A stretch of DNA of 18,464 nt, taken from contig DATLAJ010000011.1 of assembly GCA_035527515.1 (NCBI GenBank), forward strand, positions 1 through 18,464, read 5' to 3'. The position numbers and the translations under genes are program-made. How positions within the stretch are numbered: position 1 is the stretch's first letter; each line of letters starts with the position of its first letter. Source of the DNA: a bacterium. Its GTDB lineage: Bacteria > B130-G9. Below, piece after piece: positions 6,875-15,520 of this stretch. The notes below the pieces were generated by a model. It was given only the letters and a program-made list of their open reading frames with translations, had not been told where the DNA came from and made no database searches.

Positions 6875-7881
6875 GTGAGGTGCTTCGATTAGGGATCATT
6901 GGGTGCGGGAGTTGGGGCAAGAACTATGTAAGGGCTTTCGGAACACTAGAAGGAGTGAAGCTCGCGGGGCTATGCGATCTGTCCCCGGAGAGGCTCGAGT
7001 CGCTTCGGAGGCGGCACCCTGGCGCTGCCATCACGACCGACTATCGAGACTTGCTCGAGAGGACCGACGCGGTCTGCATCGCCACCGAGGCTGTGAGTCA
7101 CTTCAAGATAGCCAGTGATGCGCTCGAGGCTGGCAAGGATATCCTAGTTGAGAAGCCTCTGGCGACAAGCCTCGAGAAGTGCGAGAGGCTTGTCGAGATC
7201 GCCGCCAAGAAAGAGCGCATCCTCATGGTGGGACACGTGTTCCTGTTCAACAGGGCGGTGTCCGTCCTGAAGGGCTACATGAGCGATGGAGTTTTAGGAA
7301 AAATATACTACATCCACGCGGCCAGGACGAACCTCGGGCCGATCCGAAAAGACGTCAACGCCATCTGGGACCTTGCACCGCATGACATATCGACTATCTC
7401 ATATCTTGTCGGGGCGCAGCCGATCGAGGTCTCAGCGACGGGCTCGTCCTATCTGTCGGACGGGGTTCAGGACATGGCCTTTATCTCGATGAGATACCCG
7501 GATGACGTCGCGGCGAACGTCCACGTCAGCTGGCTGTATCCACGCAAAATGCGGGAGACCACCATTATCGGCAGCAAAAAGATGGCGGTTTTAGACGACG
7601 TAAGCACGCTGGAGAAGATCAAGCTCTTCGACAAAGGCGTCATGAAGGAGCCTGCTTACGACAGTTACGGCGACTTCCAGCTGTCTCTTAGAAGCGGCGA
7701 CATCACCATCCCCAATATCGAGGTCAAGGAACCATTGCTGGCCGAGTGCGCTCACTTCATCGACTGCGTTCTCAAAAGGAAGAGGCCGTTGTCAGACGGA
7801 GTTGAGGGCCTAAATGTCGTGCGCGTTATCGAGGCTGTCACGAAGTCGATTGGGATGTCGGGCAATCCTGTGGCGGTCTGA
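6871..7881 (+). CDS. Gfo/Idh/MocA-family NAD(P)-dependent sugar oxidoreductase
   Basis: The 336-residue protein starts with the dinucleotide-binding loop GIIGCGSWGKN (G11, G13, G16). The family signature VEKPLATS (E94, K95, P96) follows, where the lysine is the usual catalytic residue. The later motif WDLAPHDIS (D167, H171, D172) supplies the second catalytic group. The closest style is that of UDP-sugar 3-dehydrogenases of the WbpB/WlbA kind, used in making amino and uronic sugars of surface glycans; the exact substrate is not visible. The start GTG overlaps the queH stop by four bases, so translation is probably coupled. The glycosyltransferase and the deacetylase-like fusion downstream support a role in glycan precursor synthesis. 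Confidence 0.9.
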   Translation: MSEVLRLGIIGCGSWGKNYVRAFGTLEGVKLAGLCDLSPERLESLRRRHPGAAITTDYRDLLERTDAVCIATEAVSHFKIASDALEAGKDILVEKPLATSLEKCERLVEIAAKKERILMVGHVFLFNRAVSVLKGYMSDGVLGKIYYIHAARTNLGPIRKDVNAIWDLAPHDISTISYLVGAQPIEVSATGSSYLSDGVQDMAFISMRYPDDVAANVHVSWLYPRKMRETTIIGSKKMAVLDDVSTLEKIKLFDKGVMKEPAYDSYGDFQLSLRSGDITIPNIEVKEPLLAECAHFIDCVLKRKRPLSDGVEGLNVVRVIEAVTKSIGMSGNPVAV

Positions 7882-7897
7882 GCCGGTTGGCACTTTG

Positions 7898-7913
7898 AAG
7901 GAGAGCTGAGCTG
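7898..7913 (+). promoter_or_regulatory. Ribosome binding site that points to a CTG start codon
   Basis: AAGGAG at 7898-7903 is separated by seven bases from CTG at 7911-7913. The glycosyltransferase frame opens just after a TGA at 7896-7898 and contains no ATG, GTG or TTG until 8028, which is too far inside the conserved domain. This is the best-placed ribosome site for the gene. Confidence 0.6.
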
Positions 7914-8663
7914 CACAGCAAGCAGGTCTCGCTGATTGTCCCCGCGTTCAACGAGGAGCTTAACCTTGAGGGAGCGGTTTGCGACATTATCCAGTCGGCG
8001 GAGGAGTTCCTTGACGAATACGAGGTCTTGATCATCAATGACGGCAGCCGTGACCGGACGGGTGAGGTAGCGGAGCGACTTGCGGCCCGGAACGAGCGCG
8101 TCCGTGTTATCCACCATCCCTTCAACGTCGGCTATGGGGGTGGCCAACAGACTGGCCTGAAGCATGCCTGCTATCCCTGGGTGATGATCATCCCAGCCGA
8201 CAGGCAATTCGATCCACAGGACATCCAGAAGTACCTCCCATATACGGACGAGGCGGACATCATAGTCGGCTATCGTTCCGACCGAGGCGACCCACTTTTC
8301 AGGAGGATGAACACACTCCTTCTTCGGGCCACGATGGCCGTTCTCTTTGGCGTTACGCTGCGGGATGTCAACTGGGTCAAGCTCATGCGCCGATCGATGA
8401 TACACAGGTTCCAGATCGAGTCCAAGAACATAGGCGTGGACGCAGAGGTGATCGTCAAGGCGAAATACCTCGGCTGTCGATTCCGCGAGGTCCGCGTCCA
8501 ATACCTGCCTCGCATAGCCGGCCAATCCAAAGGCGACAAGCTTCTCAACATCGCGATCACCCTGCTGGAGCTGATCAGGCTCTTTTTCTTCAAGTTCCTG
8601 AAGATCGGCGATTTCTCGTCCAGACCTTCTCGCCCCAGAGGCACCGGCGCGTGCAAACGGTAA
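7911..8663 (+). CDS. Family 2 glycosyltransferase (polyprenyl-phosphate sugar transferase type), apparent CTG start
   Basis: From the CTG the protein is 250 residues. It begins with the first GT-A strand, VSLIVPAFNEE (about 6-16), then INDGSRDRT (42-50), the GYGGGQQTGLKHA segment (74-86) and PADRQFDPQDI (95-105). The C-terminal part has a hydrophobic stretch (about 222-244). The pattern is that of the dolichyl/undecaprenyl-phosphate mannosyl- or glucosyltransferase group, which works at the inner face of the cytoplasmic membrane. The usual DADGQ metal motif reads PADRQ: the first aspartate is proline and the glycine arginine. A start at the TTG at 8028 would delete 39 residues including the nucleotide-binding strand, so the longer form is preferred. 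The gene follows the oxidoreductase by 29 bases, and its last 13 bases overlap the next gene. Confidence 0.85.
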   Translation: MHSKQVSLIVPAFNEELNLEGAVCDIIQSAEEFLDEYEVLIINDGSRDRTGEVAERLAARNERVRVIHHPFNVGYGGGQQTGLKHACYPWVMIIPADRQFDPQDIQKYLPYTDEADIIVGYRSDRGDPLFRRMNTLLLRATMAVLFGVTLRDVNWVKLMRRSMIHRFQIESKNIGVDAEVIVKAKYLGCRFREVRVQYLPRIAGQSKGDKLLNIAITLLELIRLFFFKFLKIGDFSSRPSRPRGTGACKR

Positions 8664-10618
8664 AGACCTTCCTCAACTGCACGCTCGCAGTCTGCATCCT
8701 TGCGGCCGCCTACGGGCTGATTGCGATTCTCCGCTCACCCAATCCCTTACGTCCGCCAGGTGTTTTTCTGACGCTCACTGGGGCCGCAGTCATCCTCGGC
8801 ATCCTCATTCTCTCGATCCTAAAGCCGCCCAGGTTCAGCACCCGTCCGATTCATACCCTAGCAGCTTACCCCACACATAGGCACCCATCCGATGTTACGA
8901 TACTTGTCTCTGTTGATGCGGTCCGGCGAGCCAGCACCCACCCGGACCCACTGAAGCGCGACTGGTCCTTCGAGTGGGAAAATATCGTGGCCGCTGCGGT
9001 TGGACCACACAGCATAATCGATGTATCTGAGGTCTGCCCTGAGGATTTTAACACAACGGTCGTTATCGTCCTAACAAAGAGCGCCTCGACCAACCTCGAC
9101 GGCGAGCTGACAGAGCAGCTCCTAGCGTTTATGCGTGGGGGCGGCGTGATCGTCGCGGAGGGAATGTCGGCTGTTGTGAGAGAAGCGTTCGAGGTTGACC
9201 TCGTGAAGATTAGCGAGGGCCCGATTTGGCTCGATCACCTCGCGTCGGAGCTCGTGCCTGACCGCTCGACCCGGGCAGGGGTGGCGGCAAGGCCATTCTA
9301 TGGGAGCTTATCGGAAGTGCACACCCGTCTGGGTGCTTCTGGCGAGTGTATGAGCACCCTGGCCAGCTCCTGCGGGCGTCCCTGCATCGTTCAAGGCGCC
9401 CAGGGAGAGGGTCACCTAATAGGCATTCTCTTCGATCTCGCGACGGCCCTTGTCCACCTCAAGCAGGGTATCTATCCACGCCGCTGGCTGGCGCGGACGT
9501 TAGCGTCAGTTCGCCACGGGTGCGGCTGGCCGAAGCCGGCGCATCTGATACCGAGGCTGTCTGACTTCCGACGCCCCGAGCCCATACCTCCTCTGCAAGA
9601 GGTCATTGCAGACGCGCTCTTTCGCCTCGCCGCAAAGTTACACCCCTTTGGGCCGGTTTCACGCCTCCCGGCCGGCAAGAGAGCATTTATAGCAATAACG
9701 CACGATGAGGATTACGCCTCAAAGGAGCTTGCGGCCATCGTCAAAGAGGGCAACGAGCGCGGCGTGGCCCAGACGGTCTTCCTACTTCCAGACTGCAAGC
9801 GTCGAAGTTATCAGCGCGAGCTTCTCGAGGCGGCAACTGCGGAAGTAGGCTTCCATTGGAACAGATTCCGCGGACACTTCGACCGCAAAGGTGTTCATGT
9901 AAACCGATATGCCTCCCCGGAATGTGCTCTTGATATTCTGAAAACGCATTTGCCCACTCGCCAAATAGTGTCCGGCCGAATCCACTGGCTCAGTTGGGAC
10001 CCTCACCCGGGCACAACGTTCGCGACCCTTGCGGGGGCTGGCCTGAATACCGATTCATCCCAAGGCGCCGTCTCTGCGGCCAAAGGCTACATCTTCGCCA
10101 CGGGCTACGGATATAGACCACTGTCACCGGACGGGGCGCCGATATCCCTGCTCGAGGTGCCCTACCAGATCGAGGATGACCTGGCTGGGGCCGACGTCGC
10201 ATTCATGGCCTCACTCATCGAGCTGAACATCAGAAGCTGGCACTCGGGCCTCGTCATCCTTCTCCATCCCTGGGAGTGCACGAAGCGCGGGCGACTGCGG
10301 AAGCTCTTTGAGGAGGCGCTAAAGACAGCAGAACGAGACCAGGTGTGGGCGACAACCCTAGCAGAGCTTCATGCTTTCAGAGCGAGTCGCGAGCGATGTG
10401 AGGTATCATCAACGTTTGCCGGGAATATGCTGAACATCAGGGTCTTTGCCGACGACGAAGGTCTTTGCCTGCACCTACCCTCGACGCACGGCGATCTCGG
10501 TTTCAGTGAGTTGAGGCTAGATGGCGCCCCGGCCGATGCTTCGTTGCTTCCGGCGGGCGGGGTAACAGAGGTTGCGCTGCCGCGGGGCCGACACACCATC
10601 ACGGTCACGTATTCCTGA
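8651..10618 (+). CDS. Membrane protein joining a glutamine-amidotransferase-like domain to a polysaccharide-deacetylase-like domain
   Basis: The 655-residue protein has two membrane helices (about 6-27 and 37-57). A region of about 80-280 follows that resembles the class I glutamine-amidotransferase fold (VVIVLTKSASTNLD, LLAFMRGGGVIVAEG, GEGHLIGILFD) without a visible catalytic cysteine nucleophile. Next is a NodB-like deacetylase domain, about 345-575: AITHDEDY (H351, D352, D354), GFHWNRFRGH (H402, H409), GLNTDSS, LLEVPY and ILLHPW. The last 65 residues look like a beta-sandwich. THDxD replaces the classic TFDDG, as in a divergent deacetylase branch, and the histidine pair and HPW suggest the metal site is kept. 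Start is GTG at 8651, with GAGG nine bases before, overlapping the glycosyltransferase end. The domains should lie outside the membrane and act on a glycan; that is inference. Confidence 0.75.
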   Translation: MQTVKTFLNCTLAVCILAAAYGLIAILRSPNPLRPPGVFLTLTGAAVILGILILSILKPPRFSTRPIHTLAAYPTHRHPSDVTILVSVDAVRRASTHPDPLKRDWSFEWENIVAAAVGPHSIIDVSEVCPEDFNTTVVIVLTKSASTNLDGELTEQLLAFMRGGGVIVAEGMSAVVREAFEVDLVKISEGPIWLDHLASELVPDRSTRAGVAARPFYGSLSEVHTRLGASGECMSTLASSCGRPCIVQGAQGEGHLIGILFDLATALVHLKQGIYPRRWLARTLASVRHGCGWPKPAHLIPRLSDFRRPEPIPPLQEVIADALFRLAAKLHPFGPVSRLPAGKRAFIAITHDEDYASKELAAIVKEGNERGVAQTVFLLPDCKRRSYQRELLEAATAEVGFHWNRFRGHFDRKGVHVNRYASPECALDILKTHLPTRQIVSGRIHWLSWDPHPGTTFATLAGAGLNTDSSQGAVSAAKGYIFATGYGYRPLSPDGAPISLLEVPYQIEDDLAGADVAFMASLIELNIRSWHSGLVILLHPWECTKRGRLRKLFEEALKTAERDQVWATTLAELHAFRASRERCEVSSTFAGNMLNIRVFADDEGLCLHLPSTHGDLGFSELRLDGAPADASLLPAGGVTEVALPRGRHTITVTYS

Positions 10619-10626
10619 GTCAGAGC

Positions 10627-10643
10627 TGAACCCACGCGGTTCA
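10627..10643. terminator. Possible bidirectional terminator hairpin between convergent genes
   Basis: TGAACC (10627-10632) and GGTTCA (10638-10643) form a perfect six-pair stem with a five-base loop. It lies midway in the 32-base gap between the stop codons of the fusion gene (+) and the kinase-like gene (-). No T-run is seen on either side, so the stem is supported but its terminator role is uncertain. Confidence 0.4.
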
Positions 10644-10650
10644 TGCGGAG

Positions 10651-11634
10651 TTACTCGTGTAGCTCCCCTATCGTTATCGTGCCGGTCCCCTCTTTGGACA
10701 GAACGACCTTCATCGCGCGGCTCGCCAGGATGGCTGCGTTCTCAGCGCTCGCCCCCGCGGCCAGCGCCAGCGCGAACGTGCTACAGACAGTATCCTGCGC
10801 TCCCGCTGGGTTGAACTTGTTCTCCATGCCGACCTGAAGCGTCTTCTGGACACCATCTCTGGTGCACAGCGCGAGCTCCTGGTCCTCCCTCATCACCAGG
10901 GCAGCGTCGCAGTCAAGGGTCTTCACGAGCTGCTCACAAATCGCGGTCATGCTCGTGAAGAAGTTCCCGCTAACGACGTGGACGAAATCCTGCGCATCGT
11001 AATAGCTGAGAATCATTGCTGTGGCGTTGGCAAAAAGGCTAAACCGCCGCTGCTTAGAGTGGACGATCGTGGGGACGTTCTTGCGGCGGGCAAGCTCAAT
11101 AATGAACCGTGGTAGGGCGTCGCCCACGAGCATACCTTTGTCATAATCGGAGATAAGAATCGCATCTATTTGGTCGATGTTGGACTCGATATACCGCTTG
11201 ACAGTTGGCGTCTCGTTCTCGGTCAGCTGCCTCCTGCTCTCGTAGTCATAGCGCACAATCTGTTGGTTGTAAGGCAAGGCAACAATGCGGACCTTAAGGG
11301 TGGTTGAACGGTCTGAGGACGGAAATATCCCACCCGACTCTATCCCGGCCTCTCTAACCGCCTTCCTAAACATGTGAGCCGCGTCATCGTAGCCCACCAC
11401 ACCGCACAGCAAGACTGTGGCGCCGAGCTGCTTGGCGTTGTTTGCAACGTTCGCCGCCCCGCCAAGCCGATACTCCTCCTTCTTGACTTTGACAACTGGA
11501 ACCGCAGCCTCTGGCGACAGCCGTTCGGCGTTCCCATAAACATACTTATCCGCCATAAGGTCCCCAACGACAAGTATGCGCAGCTTCTCGAAGGCCGATA
11601 TTATCGAAGCGAGGTTCTCGTTGCTCGCGGTCAC
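10651..11634 (-). CDS. PfkB-family kinase of the HldE/RfaE1 (heptose-7-phosphate kinase) group, active-site motifs altered
   Basis: The first half of this 327-residue protein is close to the kinase half of HldE: VVGDLMADKYVYG, RLSPEAAVPVVKV, GGAANVANN and ISDYDKG. HldE phosphorylates D-glycero-D-manno-heptose 7-phosphate at C1 for the lipopolysaccharide core. The second half departs from the family at conserved places: VDPKG reads VHSKQ (191-195), TPNxxE reads LSYYDAQ (209-215), and VTGAGD reads NPAGAQD (275-281). The last keeps the catalytic aspartate D281. It may be a heptose kinase with a remodelled nucleotide site, a kinase for another sugar, or a non-catalytic homologue. No cytidylyltransferase domain is fused. 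Start is GTG with GGAGG eight bases upstream. It is the last gene of the leftward unit, 94 bases after the M16 gene; no clear promoter was seen in that gap. Confidence 0.78.
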   Translation of the reverse strand: MTASNENLASIISAFEKLRILVVGDLMADKYVYGNAERLSPEAAVPVVKVKKEEYRLGGAANVANNAKQLGATVLLCGVVGYDDAAHMFRKAVREAGIESGGIFPSSDRSTTLKVRIVALPYNQQIVRYDYESRRQLTENETPTVKRYIESNIDQIDAILISDYDKGMLVGDALPRFIIELARRKNVPTIVHSKQRRFSLFANATAMILSYYDAQDFVHVVSGNFFTSMTAICEQLVKTLDCDAALVMREDQELALCTRDGVQKTLQVGMENKFNPAGAQDTVCSTFALALAAGASAENAAILASRAMKVVLSKEGTGTITIGELHE

Positions 11635-11728
11635 AGAGTAATCCTCCAGTTAATTGCTCGCGCTAAACGCCCATCAGAAGCGCCAAAGACGAGAATGCTA
11701 AACCATCTATAAATGCAAATCATAAGCT

Positions 11729-14359
11729 CTAATGTTTCCGTGAATCAGAACCTGGGATGCCCGTTACTTGAACATAGTGAGTGAGATACTTCCTCGCCAC
11801 CGATAGAACATCCGACGCCGTAACGGCATCGATCTTCTCCCCATACCCGAGGAACGAATCGTAACCAAGCCCGTAAAGCTCGCCCAGGCAAGCTGCCGCG
11901 GCCTGCTGCGATGGGGTCTGTAGGCGGTGCACTTCCTCGTCGGCGATGCACATCCCCTTCGCTATCCTGAGCTCCTCGTCGCCAACGGCCTCTTTGACGG
12001 TTCTGATTATCTCCTCCGCAATTGCCTTCTGCACATGTTTGAGGTTCTTGGGCAGACACGAGGCGTAAACCGAGAACCAGCCCGGATCCACCCCGAGCCG
12101 GTTGTATGCGTGCACGAGATAGACCAGCTTGGCATTCCGAAGCCTAGCGTGCAGCCTCCCGCCAGGGGAATACGCCCCGGAGAGAACTGCATCCAGCACG
12201 TCAAGAGCGTATTTGTCGTCGTCGGAGACCGCACAGGACCTGAAGCCGTAAAACACCACCGCCTGTTTCCACCCCGTCATCTCAGCGACCTCCACGTTCT
12301 CGGGAAGCGGCGGGTCAAGCGCTATCTTGGGCCGAATCGTGCTGCCTGAAAACTCGGCAAGAAACTTCTTGACGAGCGAGCTCGCATATTCGTTGCTGGC
12401 CACACCAAATACCGACAAGACCAGGTTGTCGGGTTTCACATAGGCCTCGTAGTAATCCCAAACGTCATCTACGGTAAGCTTCGCAACGCTCTTTAGCGTG
12501 CCATACTTGCTCCTCCCATAGGGATGAGCGCGATAGAGATTGGAGAGCATCACCTCGCTAGGCTTGACGAACCAGTAGTCGGCCCGACGCTCGATTATGG
12601 CCAAGGCGTTCTTCTGCTGGCGCTTGAACTCATCCTCGTCGAATCTGGGATGCAGAATGATGTCTGCCACAATCCCAAGCGCCTCCTCCAGGTCATCCTG
12701 AAGGATCTCAAGCGAGACGTGGAACGTGTTCATGTCGGATGATGCGGAGACCTTTCCACCCAAAGCATCGATGGCAAGGGCGAGCTCGTCCGCTGTCCTC
12801 GACTTCGTGCCCCGGAGCAAAAGCTGCGCCATGAGGCCCGCGACTCCATTGGTTTCAGGCGTCTCATATCTCGTTCCACCGAGAAAATAGGCGTCGATCG
12901 AGACAGTAGAGGTTGTCTCCCCCTCCAGCGTCAACAGCCGGAGCCCGTTAGGAAGTGTGGACATCCCGATGCGGTGTTCTTTTGCCTTCTTCTTGCTCTC
13001 GGGCTTGGCCCCGGACTCGCCTTTACCCTTGGGCGCAACCGCGACAACACTGAGCTGGTTCTGGTTCAGATACTTCTGAGCGACAGCCATGATCTGGTCC
13101 GCGGACACGGCCGCGATCCCATCCAGATACCCATAGCTGAAGCCTACCTCACTGGCGGCAAGGATGTCCGATGCCAGAAGTCTCGCCTTTTGCTCCATGG
13201 TCTCAACGCCAAGCAGATAATCGCTTTTTATCAGTTTTTTGGCCTTGTTGAGCTCGGACTCGGGCACGGGAGCCTTCTTGAGCGCCTCCAGCTGCTCGTG
13301 CACAGCGGCCACTGTCTTATCGATGTTGTCATAAGGAAGCGCGGCTCGTATGAAGAACCCACCTATCCCGAAGTGCGGCGTCCACGACGTAACTGTTATG
13401 TCCTGAACCAAGCACTGCTTATGCTTGATGCTCTGCACCAGCCGCGCGCTCCTTCCGTTCCCAAGAATCGCAGCGAGCACGTCGAGCGCATAGAGATCGG
13501 GATGCTGAAGCGGGACTGTCCTGTAACCCAGCATCAGGTAGGCGAGGCGCACGTCCATCTCGACAACCGACTTGCGCATCTGAAGCTGGCGCGGCTCGGA
13601 TGGGAGAACAATCGGCGCAAAAGGCCGAGCCGAAAAGTGCTGGAAGGCTTTTTTCACCTTCGACAGCGCCTCCTGCTGCTTCACGTCTCCAACGACAACC
13701 ACGATGGTGTTCTCCGGCACATACATCCGACGATAGTATCTGAAGAGATCATCCCGCCTAAGCTGCGAGAGAAGCTCATTCGTGCCGATGGTTGCATAGC
13801 GGATGGGATGTTTCTTAAACATTGTGGTCATCAGCTGCCGCCACAAAACTCGCATAGGCTCGTCGAGGTCTTTGGCTATCTCGCTCTCAATAATGCCACG
13901 CTGCGTCTCAACTTCCTTTTCTGGGAACGTCGCCTCGGTGTAGCAGTGGGAGAGAAGAAACAGAACCTTGTCGAAATAGCGAGATGGGGCGACGGCGTGG
14001 TAGCACGTGTGGTCGCTGGTGGTGTATGCGTTGATCAGGCCTCCAAACTCATCCGAAACCTTTTCGATCTGCTTCTTGGTCATCCTCGCGGTGCCATCGC
14101 TCTCGACGTGCTCGACGAAGTGCGAAATGCCGCTGCCCGAGTACTCTTGCTCATAGATAGAGCCCGCACGAACAACGACCCTAACAGCAACCACGGGCGC
14201 GGAATGGTCCTCCGCCACTGCAATTGTGAGGCCGCTGGGTAGCCGCTCCAACTGCACCTTATCTGGTGGAATCATCGACGCAAAACCGTCAGAGAAGCCT
14301 ACTACCCAAACAATCGCACATATCACGGCCGCCATCTTGAGGCGCTCGATATACATCAT
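11729..14359 (-). CDS. Exported two-domain M16 zinc metallopeptidase
   Basis: The 876-residue protein starts with a hydrophobic export signal (about 8-27). The first M16 repeat (about 30-450) carries the inverted zinc motif HFVEH (H80, E83, H84), and E160 lies at the expected spacing of about 76 residues in GIIESEI. After a lysine-rich linker (about 455-470) comes a second repeat (about 470-870). It lacks HxxEH at the matching place (VAGLMAQLLLRG) but keeps the later helix RLHARLRNAKLVYLVHA, which usually supplies the substrate-binding arginine and tyrosine. So one active and one inactive half are joined in one chain, unlike the split pairs of many bacteria. It probably degrades peptides in the periplasm. 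GGAGG lies ahead of two adjacent ATGs at 14359 and 14356; either may be used. It follows the M42 gene by 30 bases. Confidence 0.94.
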   Translation of the reverse strand: MMYIERLKMAAVICAIVWVVGFSDGFASMIPPDKVQLERLPSGLTIAVAEDHSAPVVAVRVVVRAGSIYEQEYSGSGISHFVEHVESDGTARMTKKQIEKVSDEFGGLINAYTTSDHTCYHAVAPSRYFDKVLFLLSHCYTEATFPEKEVETQRGIIESEIAKDLDEPMRVLWRQLMTTMFKKHPIRYATIGTNELLSQLRRDDLFRYYRRMYVPENTIVVVVGDVKQQEALSKVKKAFQHFSARPFAPIVLPSEPRQLQMRKSVVEMDVRLAYLMLGYRTVPLQHPDLYALDVLAAILGNGRSARLVQSIKHKQCLVQDITVTSWTPHFGIGGFFIRAALPYDNIDKTVAAVHEQLEALKKAPVPESELNKAKKLIKSDYLLGVETMEQKARLLASDILAASEVGFSYGYLDGIAAVSADQIMAVAQKYLNQNQLSVVAVAPKGKGESGAKPESKKKAKEHRIGMSTLPNGLRLLTLEGETTSTVSIDAYFLGGTRYETPETNGVAGLMAQLLLRGTKSRTADELALAIDALGGKVSASSDMNTFHVSLEILQDDLEEALGIVADIILHPRFDEDEFKRQQKNALAIIERRADYWFVKPSEVMLSNLYRAHPYGRSKYGTLKSVAKLTVDDVWDYYEAYVKPDNLVLSVFGVASNEYASSLVKKFLAEFSGSTIRPKIALDPPLPENVEVAEMTGWKQAVVFYGFRSCAVSDDDKYALDVLDAVLSGAYSPGGRLHARLRNAKLVYLVHAYNRLGVDPGWFSVYASCLPKNLKHVQKAIAEEIIRTVKEAVGDEELRIAKGMCIADEEVHRLQTPSQQAAAACLGELYGLGYDSFLGYGEKIDAVTASDVLSVARKYLTHYVQVTGIPGSDSRKH

Positions 14360-14389
14360 AACCCTCCAAAAACGACTCTCGAAAAGCCG

Positions 14390-15466
14390 TCAAAACGAGG
14401 TAACTTCCCTGTGCCGCTTATCATCATACTCCTTCAAAAACCAGTATAGCAGCTCGACAGTGTTCTCGAAGTCCTTTTCACTGATCAGACCGGCCGGCGA
14501 GTGGGCATATCTGCACACTACGCTCAGAACAGCACAGGGGACGCCCGGCCCTTCGAGCTGTATCTGCCGGCCATCTGTTCCGCCCGTGCCGCGAACCACA
14601 ACCTGGTGCGGAATGCCATGCACCTCAGCTGTCTTAATTAAAAGCTCAACCAGCGACCGGTTCGGGAGCATTGAGGGGTCATAAAAGCGAATCTGGGGGC
14701 CGTCCCCGACCCTTATGGTCGCCACGCCCTCACCCTCGACTGTATCGTTGGCAGGTGAACCCTCGAGAACGATGCTAATATCAGGCTTGACAATGTTCGC
14801 CGCGACAACGGCGCCTTTCGAGCCGACCTCCTCCTGCACAGTCCCAACGCCAAACACCGTATTGGGATGAGCTTCGTCCCGCAGTTTCTTAAGCGACTCA
14901 ACCATAACAGCACAGCCGGCCCGGTCATCCCAGGCCTTGCCGAGAAATCGCTCGCCCGGCTCAAGCCGCGCAAAAGATGTCTCCGGCACAAACGGCGTGC
15001 CCACCTTGACACCGAATCGAGCGGCGTCCTCCCTGTCCCTTGCACCGAAATCAACGAACAGGTCCTCCAGCGTCCAGGACGAGGCAGCAGGCTGCTTATG
15101 CCTCGTGAAGTGAACGGGCACTGAGCCGATCACGCCACGAACAGGACCAGAATCGGACTTGAGAGTCACCACAGTGCCCGGCAGCTCGCTCACTCGCCAG
15201 CTGCCCAGCGTGACGAAGCTCGCACAGCCATCGGCCCGAAGCGACTGCACGATGAACCCAACCTCGTCCATGTGTGCGGCGAGCATTATCTTGGGCGAAT
15301 CGGATGCCCCTATCTTGCGGCAGATGACGCTGCCGACGAGATCGTGGCTGACAGTGCAAAACGACCCCAACTCATCCCTGATGATACCCCGGACCTCGCC
15401 CTCAAAACCAGAGGGGCCGAACGCCTGGGAGAGCTTGCTTAAAATCTCCTCAAACTTGCCTTTCAT
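14390..15466 (-). CDS. M42-family glutamyl aminopeptidase / TET-like peptidase
   Basis: The 358-residue protein matches the M42 family in length and in all metal-site motifs: AAHMDEVG (H65), KAWDDRAG (D180), VQEEVGSKG (E212 as general base, E213), VLEGSPAND (E235) and CRYAHSP (H322). GGTDGRQIQL near 295-304 is the usual substrate-pocket loop. M42 enzymes form large hollow dodecamers in the cytoplasm that trim short peptides left by other proteases. The residues of the inserted lid domain lie at about 75-165. GAGG six bases ahead of the ATG supports the start. It lies 241 bases after atpC in the same direction and 30 bases before the M16 peptidase, so the two peptidases are likely cotranscribed. 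Confidence 0.95.
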   Translation of the reverse strand: MKGKFEEILSKLSQAFGPSGFEGEVRGIIRDELGSFCTVSHDLVGSVICRKIGASDSPKIMLAAHMDEVGFIVQSLRADGCASFVTLGSWRVSELPGTVVTLKSDSGPVRGVIGSVPVHFTRHKQPAASSWTLEDLFVDFGARDREDAARFGVKVGTPFVPETSFARLEPGERFLGKAWDDRAGCAVMVESLKKLRDEAHPNTVFGVGTVQEEVGSKGAVVAANIVKPDISIVLEGSPANDTVEGEGVATIRVGDGPQIRFYDPSMLPNRSLVELLIKTAEVHGIPHQVVVRGTGGTDGRQIQLEGPGVPCAVLSVVCRYAHSPAGLISEKDFENTVELLYWFLKEYDDKRHREVTSF

Positions 15467-15520
15467 TCCTATCCTCTATCGTTATCACCAACCGGCCGCC
15501 AATCACACCAACAGACCGCG

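Noticed and set aside
7752-8525. A 257-codon open frame on the minus strand opposite the oxidoreductase end and the glycosyltransferase
   Set aside because: It is the shadow of two conserved genes; no ribosome site or known domain was seen.
12974-14242. A 422-codon open frame on the plus strand opposite the M16 peptidase gene
   Set aside because: It has no recognisable domain, lies fully inside a well-supported gene and is rich in arginine, leucine and histidine as expected from the complement of G+C-rich coding sequence.
14390-15466. Glutamate in place of aspartate at one metal position of the M42 peptidase
   Set aside because: VLEG is, to my knowledge, a common variant in this family and glutamate can serve as the ligand, so it is not unusual.
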